A stretch of DNA of 64,000 nucleotides from Planctomycetota bacterium (GCA_018694835.1 JABHOG010000100.1:1-64000), one strand, 5' to 3'; positions 55,243 to 64,000 are shown, counted from the first letter of the stretch. Numbers and translations: made by a program. The notes: generated by a model from the sequence alone, not told the origin.

Positions 55243-56229
55243 TCAAGGACGGTCAGCAGTGCCATTCAGGGCGGCCTCCAGGCGGCCCATGACCTGCTGC
55301 TGGATCTCCAGATAGCGCCGATGCTCTTCGCCCAGTGAATCCGCCACCGGCCAGACCACGCTGATCAGGCCAGTCTCGCGCAAGATCTCCTGGGCCAGTT
55401 GCTCCGACGGGAACTGATCCCAGAGCAAAATGCGGGCACCGGAACTGGCCTGAAGTTGCTGGAGATCTACCGCCAGACCATCGTTCCACTCTCCTTGAGG
55501 ATCGAGATCGATACGTTGTGTCGACCACCCCATCTTGGCTGCGGGATAGACCCAGAAGGGGCCGCTGGTCAGGACCGGGAGTTTCGGATGGGTACTGGCC
55601 AGTTGAGACATCCGTTTTCCCAGCGCCTCGAGTTGTTTTGCCAGAGTATTCCAGCGCTGCTCCACCTCGCCCCTGTGATCGGGCAACTGTTGAATCAATC
55701 GATCACGTATCTTTGCCCCTTGCAGGAGCAGAAGGTCTGGATCGAGCCAGGTGTGACCGGCGATCCCCTCGTAGGAACTACTGCCTTCTGGACCATGACT
55801 GTGAGTCACTACATCTGGATAGTGAAGCCACTGATCTCGGCAGACTCGTGCCACCTCGACACTCTTGACGATGGGAAGCGAGTACCGACGTGCCCACCCC
55901 TCCAGGTTTGCCCCGTTGAGGAGGATGAGATCCGCCGCTGCCAGTGCAGAAAGCGATGCGTCATCCGGTGTCCAGCGGGCGGGATCGGCGCCCGCTGGCA
56001 TCAGCGCCACCACTTCACCCAATTCCATCATCAGTTCGGATGAAATCCATGCCAGTGGTGAGACTGAAGCCACCACCTGCAACGGAGCCGCAGAACCCGA
56101 GGTCGACGAATCACCGGTTTCCGAAACCGGAGTCGTTTCCATCGAACAGCCGATACAGGCGGATACCGCCAACAACAGCAATAGTGAGTACAGGGATAGA
56201 CGAGGTAACATCGAGCAGTCCTTCATCAT
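55243..56229 (-). CDS. ZnuA-like ABC substrate-binding lipoprotein with missing metal ligands
   Basis: The 328-residue product has a lipoprotein signal (LLLAVSACIGC) and the cluster 9 binding-protein fold of ZnuA/MntC. Family blocks include ASVSPLAWI, PAGADPARWTP, AAADLILLNGANLEGW and GHTWLDPDLLLLQ. Normal members bind Zn or Mn with three His and one acidic residue. Here the first His site (family DPHxYEP) reads DPARWTP, the second is kept (GHTWLDP), and the third (family HDAxxYF) reads TSGPFWVYPA. A short HSH loop is present. It may bind another ligand or sense rather than carry metal. The start overlaps the permease stop (ATGA). Last gene of the cassette. Confidence 0.82.
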   Translation of the reverse strand: MMKDCSMLPRLSLYSLLLLLAVSACIGCSMETTPVSETGDSSTSGSAAPLQVVASVSPLAWISSELMMELGEVVALMPAGADPARWTPDDASLSALAAADLILLNGANLEGWARRYSLPIVKSVEVARVCRDQWLHYPDVVTHSHGPEGSSSYEGIAGHTWLDPDLLLLQGAKIRDRLIQQLPDHRGEVEQRWNTLAKQLEALGKRMSQLASTHPKLPVLTSGPFWVYPAAKMGWSTQRIDLDPQGEWNDGLAVDLQQLQASSGARILLWDQFPSEQLAQEILRETGLISVVWPVADSLGEEHRRYLEIQQQVMGRLEAALNGTADRP

Positions 56230-57404
56230 GGTAAGAGCAGCGGACCTTCGGCGATGAACCGGATGGCAGCGATGGCCAGCAAGTACGACAGGACACCACC
56301 AGCGAGAACCACGATCGCAACCTCGGTAAAGAGTAATCGGGCGACGAATCCTCGAGGGGCTCCGATCCGCTCGAGAGTTTTCACCTCTCGCTCCCGGACC
56401 TTTACATCGAGGGTGACAATCAATATCAGAAGTAATGTCGTCGCCACGATGACCAGCATCGAATTGGCATCTAGAATTGCCTTCGCTCTCATCACGACCG
56501 TCAGTAGTTCTTTGAGTTCGACCATCGAGTCGATGGTTTGCAGGTCCTTCTGCCTGCGAAATCTTGATCGGAGAATCGTGGCACCCTCGGCATCCTTGGC
56601 GTCGATGATCAATGCAGTGATCGGCAACTGATCGGGATCGCCATGGAAGTGGAAGCTATCCTCATTCTCCGGTGTCACCTCGACCGCTTCCACCACCGCT
56701 GCAGAGGCGGTGACGTGATTGCTCTTGCTCTCCAGCACCAGGTGGAAATCCTTCTCCGGATCGATTTCCAGGTGCCCATGTCCTTCACCGGTCACCACCC
56801 AGGAAGTGTGCAGACTGACGAACACAGCGTCGTCGTCAGGAGTTCCGGTGGCCGGCAAGACCGCAGTCACCTTCAGTAACAGAGGATACGATCCCGCCAG
56901 ATCATGGAGTTTGTGGACGTCTGTGGCGATGGTGCCGCCGACCGTCAGATCGAGGCTCCTTGCGACTCCAGCTCCCAGTGCCGCTTCCGCCAGTCGTTGT
57001 GGCCAGTGATGCTCTTGGGCGAGACGGATCCCTCGAAATTCCTGGTAGTCGGGAGTGGTGCCGACCAGCGGGTACTGATTCACCGATCCCTCCAGATGAA
57101 TCGGAATCGGCACGCCAAGGCCGGACTCACCCGCCTCCATCGCCACCTTCATCTCGATGGTCCGCTCCACCTCACCGCGATAGTAGAGTGCATGGATCAA
57201 CAGGTCTGAGCGACTTCCCGGGGCACCGACCACCAGCGGGGTCGACAACGCTCTCGCCTCCAGCCGCGCTCGATACAGATCCAGCAATCCGTCAACTGCA
57301 GCGGGAAGAACCCCGACCAGTGCGATGCAGAGAGCAAGCACCACGGTTCTTACCTTGTGATGAGCCAGCGAGCGCAAAGCCAATCTCAGCATCGGGCCAC
57401 TCAT
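56226..57404 (-). CDS. FtsX/MacB-type ABC transporter permease
   Basis: The 392-residue product has one N-terminal transmembrane helix (about 20-40), a large extracytoplasmic domain (about 45-290) and three C-terminal helices (about 310-390), the MacB/LolC/FtsX layout. The C-terminal core contains VREREVKTLERIGAPRGFVARLLF, the typical coupling region. Such permeases do not form a channel like ZnuB; they pull on periplasmic partners or lipids. It overlaps the ATPase gene before it and the ZnuA-like gene after it by 4 bp each. Confidence 0.88.
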   Translation of the reverse strand: MSGPMLRLALRSLAHHKVRTVVLALCIALVGVLPAAVDGLLDLYRARLEARALSTPLVVGAPGSRSDLLIHALYYRGEVERTIEMKVAMEAGESGLGVPIPIHLEGSVNQYPLVGTTPDYQEFRGIRLAQEHHWPQRLAEAALGAGVARSLDLTVGGTIATDVHKLHDLAGSYPLLLKVTAVLPATGTPDDDAVFVSLHTSWVVTGEGHGHLEIDPEKDFHLVLESKSNHVTASAAVVEAVEVTPENEDSFHFHGDPDQLPITALIIDAKDAEGATILRSRFRRQKDLQTIDSMVELKELLTVVMRAKAILDANSMLVIVATTLLLILIVTLDVKVREREVKTLERIGAPRGFVARLLFTEVAIVVLAGGVLSYLLAIAAIRFIAEGPLLLP

Positions 57405-58066
57405 GAAGCACTCCCTGCCAGCGCTTCGACACGATCGAAGCCGTCCAGGATGGTCGAGTCATGGGTCACCACGATGACGGTAGCCCCGGTCAAATCCGCT
57501 TCCTCGAATAACAGATCGAGAACCGCTCTGCCCGAGGCCCCATCGAGACTCCCGGTCGGTTCATCTGCGAGGATCAACGACGGAGAGGTCATCAATGCCC
57601 GGCACACGGCTGCCCGCTGTCGCTCTCCCTGGGAGAGTGCGCGCGGCTTTCTGTGCAAGAGATCCTCGATTCCACAGCGACGAGATCGCTCGATGAGCTT
57701 GGCCTGTTCTTCCTCGGTCGGTTCACGACCATCGAGCCACAATGGAAGAAAGGAGTTCTCCATCACGTCGATGTGCTCGAGCAATTCGAATTCCTGAAAG
57801 ACCAGCCCGATGTGCTCTCGGCGGAACTTTCTCCGTCTGGCATCCGAGAGCTGGTCGATCCGGATCTCTCCGACCTGTACCTCACCAGAGGAGGGGGAGA
57901 GAATGCCGGCGATGCACGAAAGAAGCGTCGTCTTCCCACAACCCGATGGCCCCATGATGGCCACTTTTTCTCCCGCCTCGATGGCGATCTTTTCGACCCG
58001 AACAGGATGCTGTTGGCCGACATGGCGATGAACCAGATCGATGACTGATACGCTGGAACCCGTCAT
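57401..58066 (-). CDS. LolD/MacB-type ABC transporter ATP-binding protein
   Basis: This 221-residue nucleotide-binding domain has Walker A GPSGCGKTT near 39-47, Q-loop VFQEFELLEH, signature LSQGERQRAAV, Walker B LILADEPTGSLD and the switch His in VVTHDS. The combination is typical of the MacB/LolD/FtsE group that pairs with FtsX-type permeases. It would power the permease encoded next to it (4-bp overlap). The start also overlaps the stop of the upstream membrane-protein gene. Confidence 0.93.
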   Translation of the reverse strand: MTGSSVSVIDLVHRHVGQQHPVRVEKIAIEAGEKVAIMGPSGCGKTTLLSCIAGILSPSSGEVQVGEIRIDQLSDARRRKFRREHIGLVFQEFELLEHIDVMENSFLPLWLDGREPTEEEQAKLIERSRRCGIEDLLHRKPRALSQGERQRAAVCRALMTSPSLILADEPTGSLDGASGRAVLDLLFEEADLTGATVIVVTHDSTILDGFDRVEALAGSAS

Positions 58067-59295
58067 TTGATCAGCTCCTGACCATCATCCAGGCGCCTCT
58101 GTTCCACGACATCCACTCCATCGATCCGCCAGCCTTCATCAGGGATCCAGCGAACATCGTACAGCGCGGTCGAGAGATTCTTCCGCCAGTGAGTGTGTCC
58201 CCAGTGCTTGACCGTTCCAATCACTTCCCACCGTGCACGAACCCGGAACACCGGATCCACCACCCTATCGAGCGCGACGACTTCGGTGTCGAGAGATCGC
58301 ACTGCTCGAACATCGCAAATCGCATCCTCTTCGATCCTCATCATCAGACTTTCATGAATCTCGTCGTAGATTTGCTGCAGTAATTGCCCTGAAACACTTC
58401 GTTTAAGAAGTTGATAAATTTGATGCTCATCCTCGTAGTCGAAGGCACGGTAGATGTTCCTGTGAAGGCTCTCGAAAAGTGCTTCCGCTTGCTCGGGAGG
58501 AGGCAGTTGCACAGGTGACAGCCAGAAGGGACGAACCTCGACCTTGCTGGTTCCCAGAGTTGCTGCAGCAAGAGCCACACAGACCAAAGCCCCGACCACC
58601 GTGGCCCTCGAGAACTTCTTCGCTCTCCAGGCGATACGCAGGCCGATGATGCTGAACAGGATCGGCAGTAGATCGAGAGTGAACCACGGCATGCGAATTC
58701 CAGGTGCAACCAGCTCCGGGTCGATCATCTTCTCCGCTTCGGGCGGGCTCCAGCTCCAACCAGGAGTATCTTCCTGGAATCGGTATACCTGGTAGTCATC
58801 TCTGGTCGAGAGCACGTAATAAACCGATTCGAGAGGAAAACCATCTTCGGTGTCAAATCGACTCCAGATGAAGTCGAGTTGTCTGGGCCGAGCCTTGGTC
58901 GGATAGGTAACGGTGATGGCGGCGAAGTTCATCAGGTCGTTGAGGTCGAATCCTTCCTGATACTCCAGATCGGTAAGTACTGGAATCAGTTGCACTCCAT
59001 CGACCTGGACGGGTGCATGTAAATCGAGCCATTCCACCACCCGATTTCCGTATTCTCCCCAATCCCCTTCCAGGTCGGGATCGAGATCGTCTATTTCCTT
59101 TGGATCGAGGGAGAACCAGTGGGTGAACAGCGTTTCATCGATGAGCAGGAAGACTTCGGTTTCTGCTTCTCGCACATCCACTTCGATATTGATCGGCTTG
59201 GGAACATGCGAAGTGATGGAATCGCTGGCATGAGCCATATCGGTGGAACTGGCGATGCTGACGAGAAGGTACAGCAACACGATGGTGGAATTCAT
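58063..59295 (-). CDS. Unknown exported membrane protein leading the ABC cassette
   Basis: The 410-residue product has a signal peptide (about 1-24), an extracytoplasmic beta-rich domain (about 30-200, LLIDETLFTHWFSLDP), two close transmembrane helices (about 208-252) and a C-terminal domain (about 275-400) whose end (RVRARWEVIGTVKHW, YDVRWIPDEGWRIDGVDV) resembles an NTF2-like or Tim44-like fold. I do not recognise the family. It is the first gene of a four-gene unit with 4-bp overlaps throughout, so it is probably a dedicated partner of the ABC system. Confidence 0.8.
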   Translation of the reverse strand: MNSTIVLLYLLVSIASSTDMAHASDSITSHVPKPINIEVDVREAETEVFLLIDETLFTHWFSLDPKEIDDLDPDLEGDWGEYGNRVVEWLDLHAPVQVDGVQLIPVLTDLEYQEGFDLNDLMNFAAITVTYPTKARPRQLDFIWSRFDTEDGFPLESVYYVLSTRDDYQVYRFQEDTPGWSWSPPEAEKMIDPELVAPGIRMPWFTLDLLPILFSIIGLRIAWRAKKFSRATVVGALVCVALAAATLGTSKVEVRPFWLSPVQLPPPEQAEALFESLHRNIYRAFDYEDEHQIYQLLKRSVSGQLLQQIYDEIHESLMMRIEEDAICDVRAVRSLDTEVVALDRVVDPVFRVRARWEVIGTVKHWGHTHWRKNLSTALYDVRWIPDEGWRIDGVDVVEQRRLDDGQELIK

Positions 59296-59375
59296 GGCGA
59301 ATTCAAAAAGGCGTTCGGGTCGACCCGTGATTCTCGGTCGACTCGAACGCCTGATAGTCTGCGCGACTGAATTGC

Positions 59376-61142
59376 TCAGCGAACAGCTCCCCGTTTTTTC
59401 ACTTCCTTCTTCACTTCCTTCTTCTCTTCCTTGGGCTTTTCCGGTACAGCGTCAGCCGACCGGTCTCGATCAGGTCGCGGCCACTCGATGATGGCTTCCA
59501 TCTTCTTTCCATCACGCTCGAAAACGACCTTGCGCTTCGCTTCGCCCGCCATGATGGCACGGATCAAGGAGCGGCGATCGGTCACTTCCTCATCGCCAAT
59601 CTTGAGGATCTTATCGCCGGCCTTCATGCCGGCCTTGGCCGCTGTGGAATCGGGAATCACCTCGGCAAGAGTGGTTCCTTCGAGCATCACTCCCAGTCTC
59701 CGACCACCGCCGCCACCACCACGTCTACGTCCTCCACCCTCTTCCAGCATCCCTTCTCGCGACAGAAGACCGTCGAGGTTACCCACTCCCAGTGCGGTGA
59801 GTGCGATGACCGTCGTCGAATGCTCGAGGTACTCCGGAATCACCAGATCAAAGGTGTCAAACTGGGTGTGAATACCGTGCCAAGTATCTGCACGACCTTC
59901 CTGGGTCCAGAAGAACCCTGGAACACCGCGAGCGAGGAAGGACTCGTGGTCACTTCCAATGCCCCGGGGGATCCCATCGACATCGGTGAGTTTGAAGGGC
60001 AGGTCAGGGTTCAGGTTCATCGCTGGAGTGAAGACCGTTTCAAAATCCTCTTTCATCGCAGCGGTTGCCGGAAGGCCGGCAATGGCGTTGGGTCCGCCGT
60101 CATAGACGAACACCGCCGAGATCTTGTCGAGCAGTTCCGGGTTCTGGTCGACCCAGGCCTTGGATCCGAGCAGACCCTGTTCCTCACCACTCCAGAGCAT
60201 GAATCGAATCGTGCGGCGTGGCTTCGCTCCGGTCGCCATCAACATCCGTGCGGCCTCGATGGTCGTGGCAGTACCAGTTCCATTATCAGTGGTTCCTGTG
60301 GCCCCATCCCAGGAATCGATATGACCACCGATGATGACGTACTCATCCGGGAACTCACTGCCGACGATATCGCCAACGACGTTGTAAAACTTGGCGGGTC
60401 CAGGCTGGAAGTGGTTGCGAACATCGATGCGAAGAGTGACCTCTTCATCCGCTTCCAGATTCTCGACGATCGTATCGTATTGATCCTTGCGTAGGTTGAT
60501 CCGCGGAATCGTCGGAAGGTCATCCCAACTGATTCGATGATTTCCGTAAACGTTGATGTTCTCGCCACGGGTGGGATAGATCCAGCCGGCGATTCCCGCA
60601 GTTTCCAGCTTCTCGGTGACTTCGCGTTGAGCTTGCCGCGTCTCGCGATCCTGACGCCCTCGCTGGGCTGGACGGACGATCCAGGCGCCCTTCATCGAAT
60701 CGATATCGAGCCCCTCGATGGCAGCCGGCAGCATCACTGCAGGACCCTCTTGCACACCTTTGGTCCCCGCAGACCAGGCTGGAGTGCCAAACTCGAGGTC
60801 CATTCGCTCGGGAGAGATCATATGACCCCTCCACGCACCTCGCTGGAAGCCAACGCTGAATTCCCCGGCTTCCTCCATCTTGACATTTTCCAGACCGAAC
60901 TCGATGAACAGGTCTCGCGCCCATTCACAGGCGAGATGATCTTGATGACTACCGGTCAACCGAGGACCGATACCATTGACCAGTTGGTCGAGGACTTCGA
61001 CCACCTGATTGTCTTCGATCCCGATATCGATCAACTTCTTCTGCATCTCCGAGAGTACTGGTTCGGATCCATCGGCGGCCACGGCCATCGGCGGCATCGC
61101 CATCAGGGAACAAAAGAAGAGCGTGAAGGCAACTGTTCGCAT
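59376..61142 (-). CDS. Exported M28-family metallopeptidase with C-terminal PDZ domain
   Basis: The 588-residue product has a signal peptide (about 1-22). A PA-like insert (about 130-240) precedes the M28 zinc-aminopeptidase domain. Zinc ligands and base are visible as GGHIDSWDGATGTTDNG, SGEEQGL, VYDGG and THFDTF-like IHTQFDTFD. After a short Gly/Arg linker (RRRGGGGGGRR), a PDZ domain follows (about 480-555, LAEVIPDSTAAKAGMKAGD). The tail is EKKEVKKEVKK. It probably degrades peptides in the periplasm or outside. ATG 61142 has AAAGGA at proper distance; the ATG two codons upstream is too close to it. Confidence 0.92.
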   Translation of the reverse strand: MRTVAFTLFFCSLMAMPPMAVAADGSEPVLSEMQKKLIDIGIEDNQVVEVLDQLVNGIGPRLTGSHQDHLACEWARDLFIEFGLENVKMEEAGEFSVGFQRGAWRGHMISPERMDLEFGTPAWSAGTKGVQEGPAVMLPAAIEGLDIDSMKGAWIVRPAQRGRQDRETRQAQREVTEKLETAGIAGWIYPTRGENINVYGNHRISWDDLPTIPRINLRKDQYDTIVENLEADEEVTLRIDVRNHFQPGPAKFYNVVGDIVGSEFPDEYVIIGGHIDSWDGATGTTDNGTGTATTIEAARMLMATGAKPRRTIRFMLWSGEEQGLLGSKAWVDQNPELLDKISAVFVYDGGPNAIAGLPATAAMKEDFETVFTPAMNLNPDLPFKLTDVDGIPRGIGSDHESFLARGVPGFFWTQEGRADTWHGIHTQFDTFDLVIPEYLEHSTTVIALTALGVGNLDGLLSREGMLEEGGGRRRGGGGGGRRLGVMLEGTTLAEVIPDSTAAKAGMKAGDKILKIGDEEVTDRRSLIRAIMAGEAKRKVVFERDGKKMEAIIEWPRPDRDRSADAVPEKPKEEKKEVKKEVKKRGAVR

Positions 61143-61385
61143 GATCATTCCTTTCAGATACTCCCCTCCCGGGAGGCCAGAATTGACCTCAAAGAGCGAA
61201 GCAACCTGGACGGGCTCAAGCCGTCAAGATCGATCAGAATCGCAAGTATGAGGGGGGCGGTCAAGGCGGCGATTGGCGGATCTCTGGCTCGATGGACCGG
61301 TAGAGCAGCAGTTCAAATCACCAGCCCTGGTGAGAGCACGGTCGATCCCAGGCCTGACGGCTGTCCGCTCCCACCGGCTCGATCC

Positions 61386-63101
61386 TCAGGAGGTCGCCTG
61401 CTTCTTCTCCTGCTTGGCCCAGGAATCCCTCAGGGGGGCAATCCTGGCCAGATGAGGAGCTCCTTCTTTCGACAACTTCTGGTCCGCCACGAAGTAGCCC
61501 ACTCGCTCCAGCTGGAATCGATCACCGGCGGATGCCGTAGCCAGTGAGGGCTCACATAGCGCGGTGGTCTCGACCAAAGAATCTGGATTGAGAAAGTCGA
61601 TCAGAGATTTCCCCTGCGGGACATGATCCGGGTCCGCCACGCTGAACAGTGGCGAATAGAGTCGTACCGGGATCTCGACGCAGCACGACGCCGGAACCCA
61701 ATGGATGATACCCCGCACCTTGCGGCCGTCAGGCGTCTGTCCTCGAGCAGTGTCTGGATCGTATTCACACCTCAGTTGCAGGACCTCACCACTCTCTGGA
61801 TCCTCGATCACTTCCTTGACTGTCACGCAGTATCCGTAGCGCAATCGAACTTCTGCACCGGGTGCCAGGCGACGCCACTTTCTCGGTGGCTCGAGACGGA
61901 AATCATCACGATCGACCCAAACCTCCCTCTCGAATGGTAGCTGTCGAGTTCCCGCATCCGGATCTTCTGGGTTGTTGACCGCTTCAACCATCTCCTGAAG
62001 GTCTTCTGGAAAGTTCTCGATCACCAATTTCAGTGGATTGAAAACCGCCATCCTGCGAGTCGCGATCTTGTTGAGATGGTCACGAACTGAATTCTCCAGG
62101 ACCGAGTATTCGATGGTCGAGTTGAACTTGGCCACTCCGATCCCTGTCATGAAATTACGAATCGACTCGGGAGTGTATCCCCGACGTCTGATTCCCGAGA
62201 GCGTCGGGAGGCGTGGGTCGTCCCACCCTTCGACATGACCATCCTCGATGAGGGCTCTCAACGACCTCTTGCTCATCACGGTGTAAGAAAGTGCCAGTCG
62301 AGCAAACTCGGTTTGTCTCGGCTGCTTCTCAAGGCCAATTTTATCGAGGAACCAATCGTACAGTGGTCGGTTATTCCGGAACTCAAGGCTACACAGAGAA
62401 TGAGTCACTCCCTCGATGGCGTCGCCTTGACCATGAGCCCAGTCGTATGTCGGATACATGCACCAGGTATCTCCGGTACGGTGATGCGTGGAGCGGTGGA
62501 TCCGGTACATGACCGGATCCCGCATGATGATATGGGCCGACTCCATGTCGATCTTGGCCCTCAATGTCCTTGCTCCGTCAGGGAATTCCCCTGATTTCAT
62601 GCGGCCAAAGAGGTCCAGGTTCTCTTCGATGGATCGATCTCGATTTGGACTGTCTCGCCCGGGCTCGGTCAAATTACCACGGTGCTGGCGGACCTCTTCG
62701 CCCGTGAGGTCACAGACATAGGCATCTCCCTGGCCAATCAACTGGGTGGCCCACTGATAGAGCTGGTCGAAGTAGTCGGAAGCAAAACAGAGTTGATCCC
62801 ATTCGAATCCGAGCCAGCGAATATCATCTTGAATTGAATCGACGTACTCCTGCTCTTCACGAGAGGGGTTGGTGTCGTCAAAACGAAGATTACAGCGACC
62901 AGAAAATCTGGCAGCCAGACCGAAACTGAGACAGATCGCCTTGGCATGGCCGATGTGCAGATAACCGTTGGGCTCAGGTGGGAATCGAAGTTGAACTCGA
63001 CCTCCAGCGACGTTCGATGACACATCTGAGGAGATTATTTTCTCGATGAAATTGTCAGGTTTGTCCGACTCGTTGACAGACTCACCTTGCTTTTGAGACA
63101 T
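61386..63101 (-). CDS. glnS: Glutaminyl-tRNA synthetase
   Basis: This 571-residue class I synthetase charges tRNA-Gln directly with glutamine. The HIGH motif is in FPPEPNGYLHIGHAKA near residue 45, FDDTNPSREEQEYV follows, and the KMSKS equivalent is VMSKRSL. The C-terminal anticodon-binding beta barrels are present (GCYV-type segments such as VRLRYGYCVTVKEV and FQLERVGYFV). FDDTNP with this tail separates it from GluRS. ATG 63101 (SQKQGES) has GGAG nine bases upstream; the track start is a TTG five codons earlier. Confidence 0.95.
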   Translation of the reverse strand: MSQKQGESVNESDKPDNFIEKIISSDVSSNVAGGRVQLRFPPEPNGYLHIGHAKAICLSFGLAARFSGRCNLRFDDTNPSREEQEYVDSIQDDIRWLGFEWDQLCFASDYFDQLYQWATQLIGQGDAYVCDLTGEEVRQHRGNLTEPGRDSPNRDRSIEENLDLFGRMKSGEFPDGARTLRAKIDMESAHIIMRDPVMYRIHRSTHHRTGDTWCMYPTYDWAHGQGDAIEGVTHSLCSLEFRNNRPLYDWFLDKIGLEKQPRQTEFARLALSYTVMSKRSLRALIEDGHVEGWDDPRLPTLSGIRRRGYTPESIRNFMTGIGVAKFNSTIEYSVLENSVRDHLNKIATRRMAVFNPLKLVIENFPEDLQEMVEAVNNPEDPDAGTRQLPFEREVWVDRDDFRLEPPRKWRRLAPGAEVRLRYGYCVTVKEVIEDPESGEVLQLRCEYDPDTARGQTPDGRKVRGIIHWVPASCCVEIPVRLYSPLFSVADPDHVPQGKSLIDFLNPDSLVETTALCEPSLATASAGDRFQLERVGYFVADQKLSKEGAPHLARIAPLRDSWAKQEKKQATS

Positions 63102-63172
63102 CTGAAACAACTCCAAACAAGTTCCCGGGACTTTTCGTGACGATGTAGCACAAACATCAGAACCAGTCTCTT

Positions 63173-63189
63173 CAGCACCTTATGTGCTG
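63173..63189. promoter_or_regulatory. Small inverted repeat between divergent genes
   Basis: CAGCAC, loop CTTAT, GTGCTG, located 72 bp upstream of glnS and 153 bp upstream of the next CDS. It may be an operator for either gene. Confidence 0.3.
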
Positions 63190-63341
63190 CTCCTATCAAA
63201 CAACACTCTCGCCCGCTAGTATTTAGGCTAAGAGGTAGTATGCAACTGGTTTACCTGTTCCCAGGTCGACCATCACGGGAGGTAGAGTTCGTTACCAGGA
63301 ATCCCACGGTAACGTCTAAAATATTAGAGGAGACGGTAACC

Positions 63342-64000
63342 ATGAAATGTCAAAGTGTCCATGCTGCAACACTAGCAATCTTGCTGTTGTTCCAGTTCCC
63401 AACTCTGGCCACCGCCATGGGCGGTGGTTATGAGATGAGTTTTAGCAGCGGCGCTGCCGCCGAGGGTGGGCTGGTTCCCATCACTCTGACTCTCTCTCAT
63501 GCAGCGCCCTCAGGTGTTCAAGGTTTCTCTTTCGGAGTTTGCCACGACGTCAATTTGCTCGATCTGGAACCGGCTGGATCCGATCCCGCCGATTTCGACT
63601 ACGTGATCGACTGGTCCACCGAAATCGAGACCATCAAGAACGGTGCGGTGCCCGACTTCTTTACCCAAAACATCGAAACTGGTGGTTGGGCGGTCGGCTG
63701 CGTGATTTGCTTCACCTCCTGTGCCGTCATGGACGCCGGTTCGACGGAGATAGGAACCGCTTCCTACCGCCTGATCGGTCCTGCAGGATCGGTGACCACC
63801 GTTGGCCTCTGCAACACACTCGGCATTCCTCCTGTTTCCAGTGTCGCAGTGGTGGATGGAGCTTCGAATCCGATAAACAGCCTCGATGGCACCATCGAGA
63901 TTCTTGAACAACCTCCAACGCTGTTCTACTTCAGCGCTCCCTTGAAACAGGTCAACTACGATCCTCTCGACGGTACGGCCAACTTCAGTGCGACATTGAC
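63342..64000 (+). CDS. Exported cohesin-like protein, cut by the window end
   Basis: The ORF is open from ATG 63342 to the window edge (219 codons visible), so it is absent from the ORF track. GAGGAG lies upstream of the ATG. The signal peptide ends near residue 26 (LATAMGGG). The mature part starts a beta-sandwich, with GLVPITLTLSHAAPSGVQGF and FGVCHDVNLLDL, then GGWAVGCVICFTSC and IGTASYRL. This pattern resembles cohesin-type domains common in planctomycete secreted proteins. Since two other genes here encode dockerin-like tails, a cohesin-like role is attractive but unproven. Confidence 0.85.
   Translation, partial: MKCQSVHAATLAILLLFQFPTLATAMGGGYEMSFSSGAAAEGGLVPITLTLSHAAPSGVQGFSFGVCHDVNLLDLEPAGSDPADFDYVIDWSTEIETIKNGAVPDFFTQNIETGGWAVGCVICFTSCAVMDAGSTEIGTASYRLIGPAGSVTTVGLCNTLGIPPVSSVAVVDGASNPINSLDGTIEILEQPPTLFYFSAPLKQVNYDPLDGTANFSATL

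Noticed and set aside
61300-61330. tRNA T-loop-like GTTCAAATC
   Set aside because: The flanking bases do not form a T-arm, and no acceptor or anticodon stem could be built around it.

Overview
The window looks like chromosomal DNA of a planctomycete-type bacterium (Planctomycetota), probably marine or aquatic. This is inferred from gene content only. The supporting features are a DUF1592-type cytochrome followed by a DUF1552 protein, a Cys-type sulfatase and a sialate-O-acetylesterase-like enzyme, exported proteins ending in dockerin-like repeats, multiheme cytochromes fused to other modules, an FHA membrane protein, sigma-54 activator-like regulators and a GC-rich composition. Coding density is high. 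I found no rRNA, tRNA, insertion sequence, prophage or CRISPR array.

Layout. 1-5.3 kb: exported hypothetical protein, ribosomal protein L33 (minus), PseB/CapD-like UDP-sugar dehydratase, pentaheme cytochrome with dockerin-like tail, exported hypothetical. 5.3-7.5 kb: E1 alpha and beta of a 2-oxo acid dehydrogenase. 7.8-12.6 kb (minus): an atypical sigma-54 activator-like regulator, then ugd-uxs-nadK, which makes UDP-glucuronate and UDP-xylose. 12.7-17.1 kb: DEAD-box helicase facing a receiver protein-groES-groEL unit, with a 16-bp tandem repeat between. 17.4-27.9 kb: mgtE, a second GAF/AAA+/Fis regulator, a large HEAT-like protein, a sigma-70 factor, apt with a strong hairpin over its ribosome-binding site, a TldD-like protein and an acyl-CoA dehydrogenase. 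28-35.6 kb: exported protein with dockerin-like tail, octaheme cytochrome-HEAT-TPR protein, YgiQ-type radical SAM protein, RluA-type pseudouridine synthase. 35.6-38.8 kb (minus): FHA protein, thioredoxin-like protein with an in-frame UGA, and AlkB-like dioxygenase, all overlapping by 4 bp. 38.9-46.6 kb: RlmI-like methyltransferase, sulfatase, two divergent SRPBCC paralogues, DUF1592 and DUF1552 proteins. 46.9-53.1 kb: RND pump (permease, adaptor, TolC-like). 53.1-63.1 kb (minus): esterase, a four-gene ABC cassette (ZnuA-like lipoprotein, FtsX-type permease, LolD-type ATPase, membrane protein), M28 peptidase with PDZ, glutaminyl-tRNA synthetase. The end holds the start of an exported cohesin-like protein.

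The two most notable observations are these. First, the thioredoxin-like gene at 36266-37246 is interrupted by a single in-frame UGA, followed at the right distance by a hairpin that fits the bacterial SECIS description. Both ends are translationally coupled to intact neighbours, so it is a good selenoprotein candidate. Second, the ABC cassette at 55243-59295 pairs a ZnuA-like binding protein lacking most of the usual metal ligands with a MacB/FtsX-type permease instead of a ZnuB channel. Other points of interest are a sigma-54 activator-like protein with an altered GAFTGA loop and Walker B motif, a shared Cys-rich C-terminal signature on two dockerin-tailed proteins, and tandem palindromes upstream of the RND operon.
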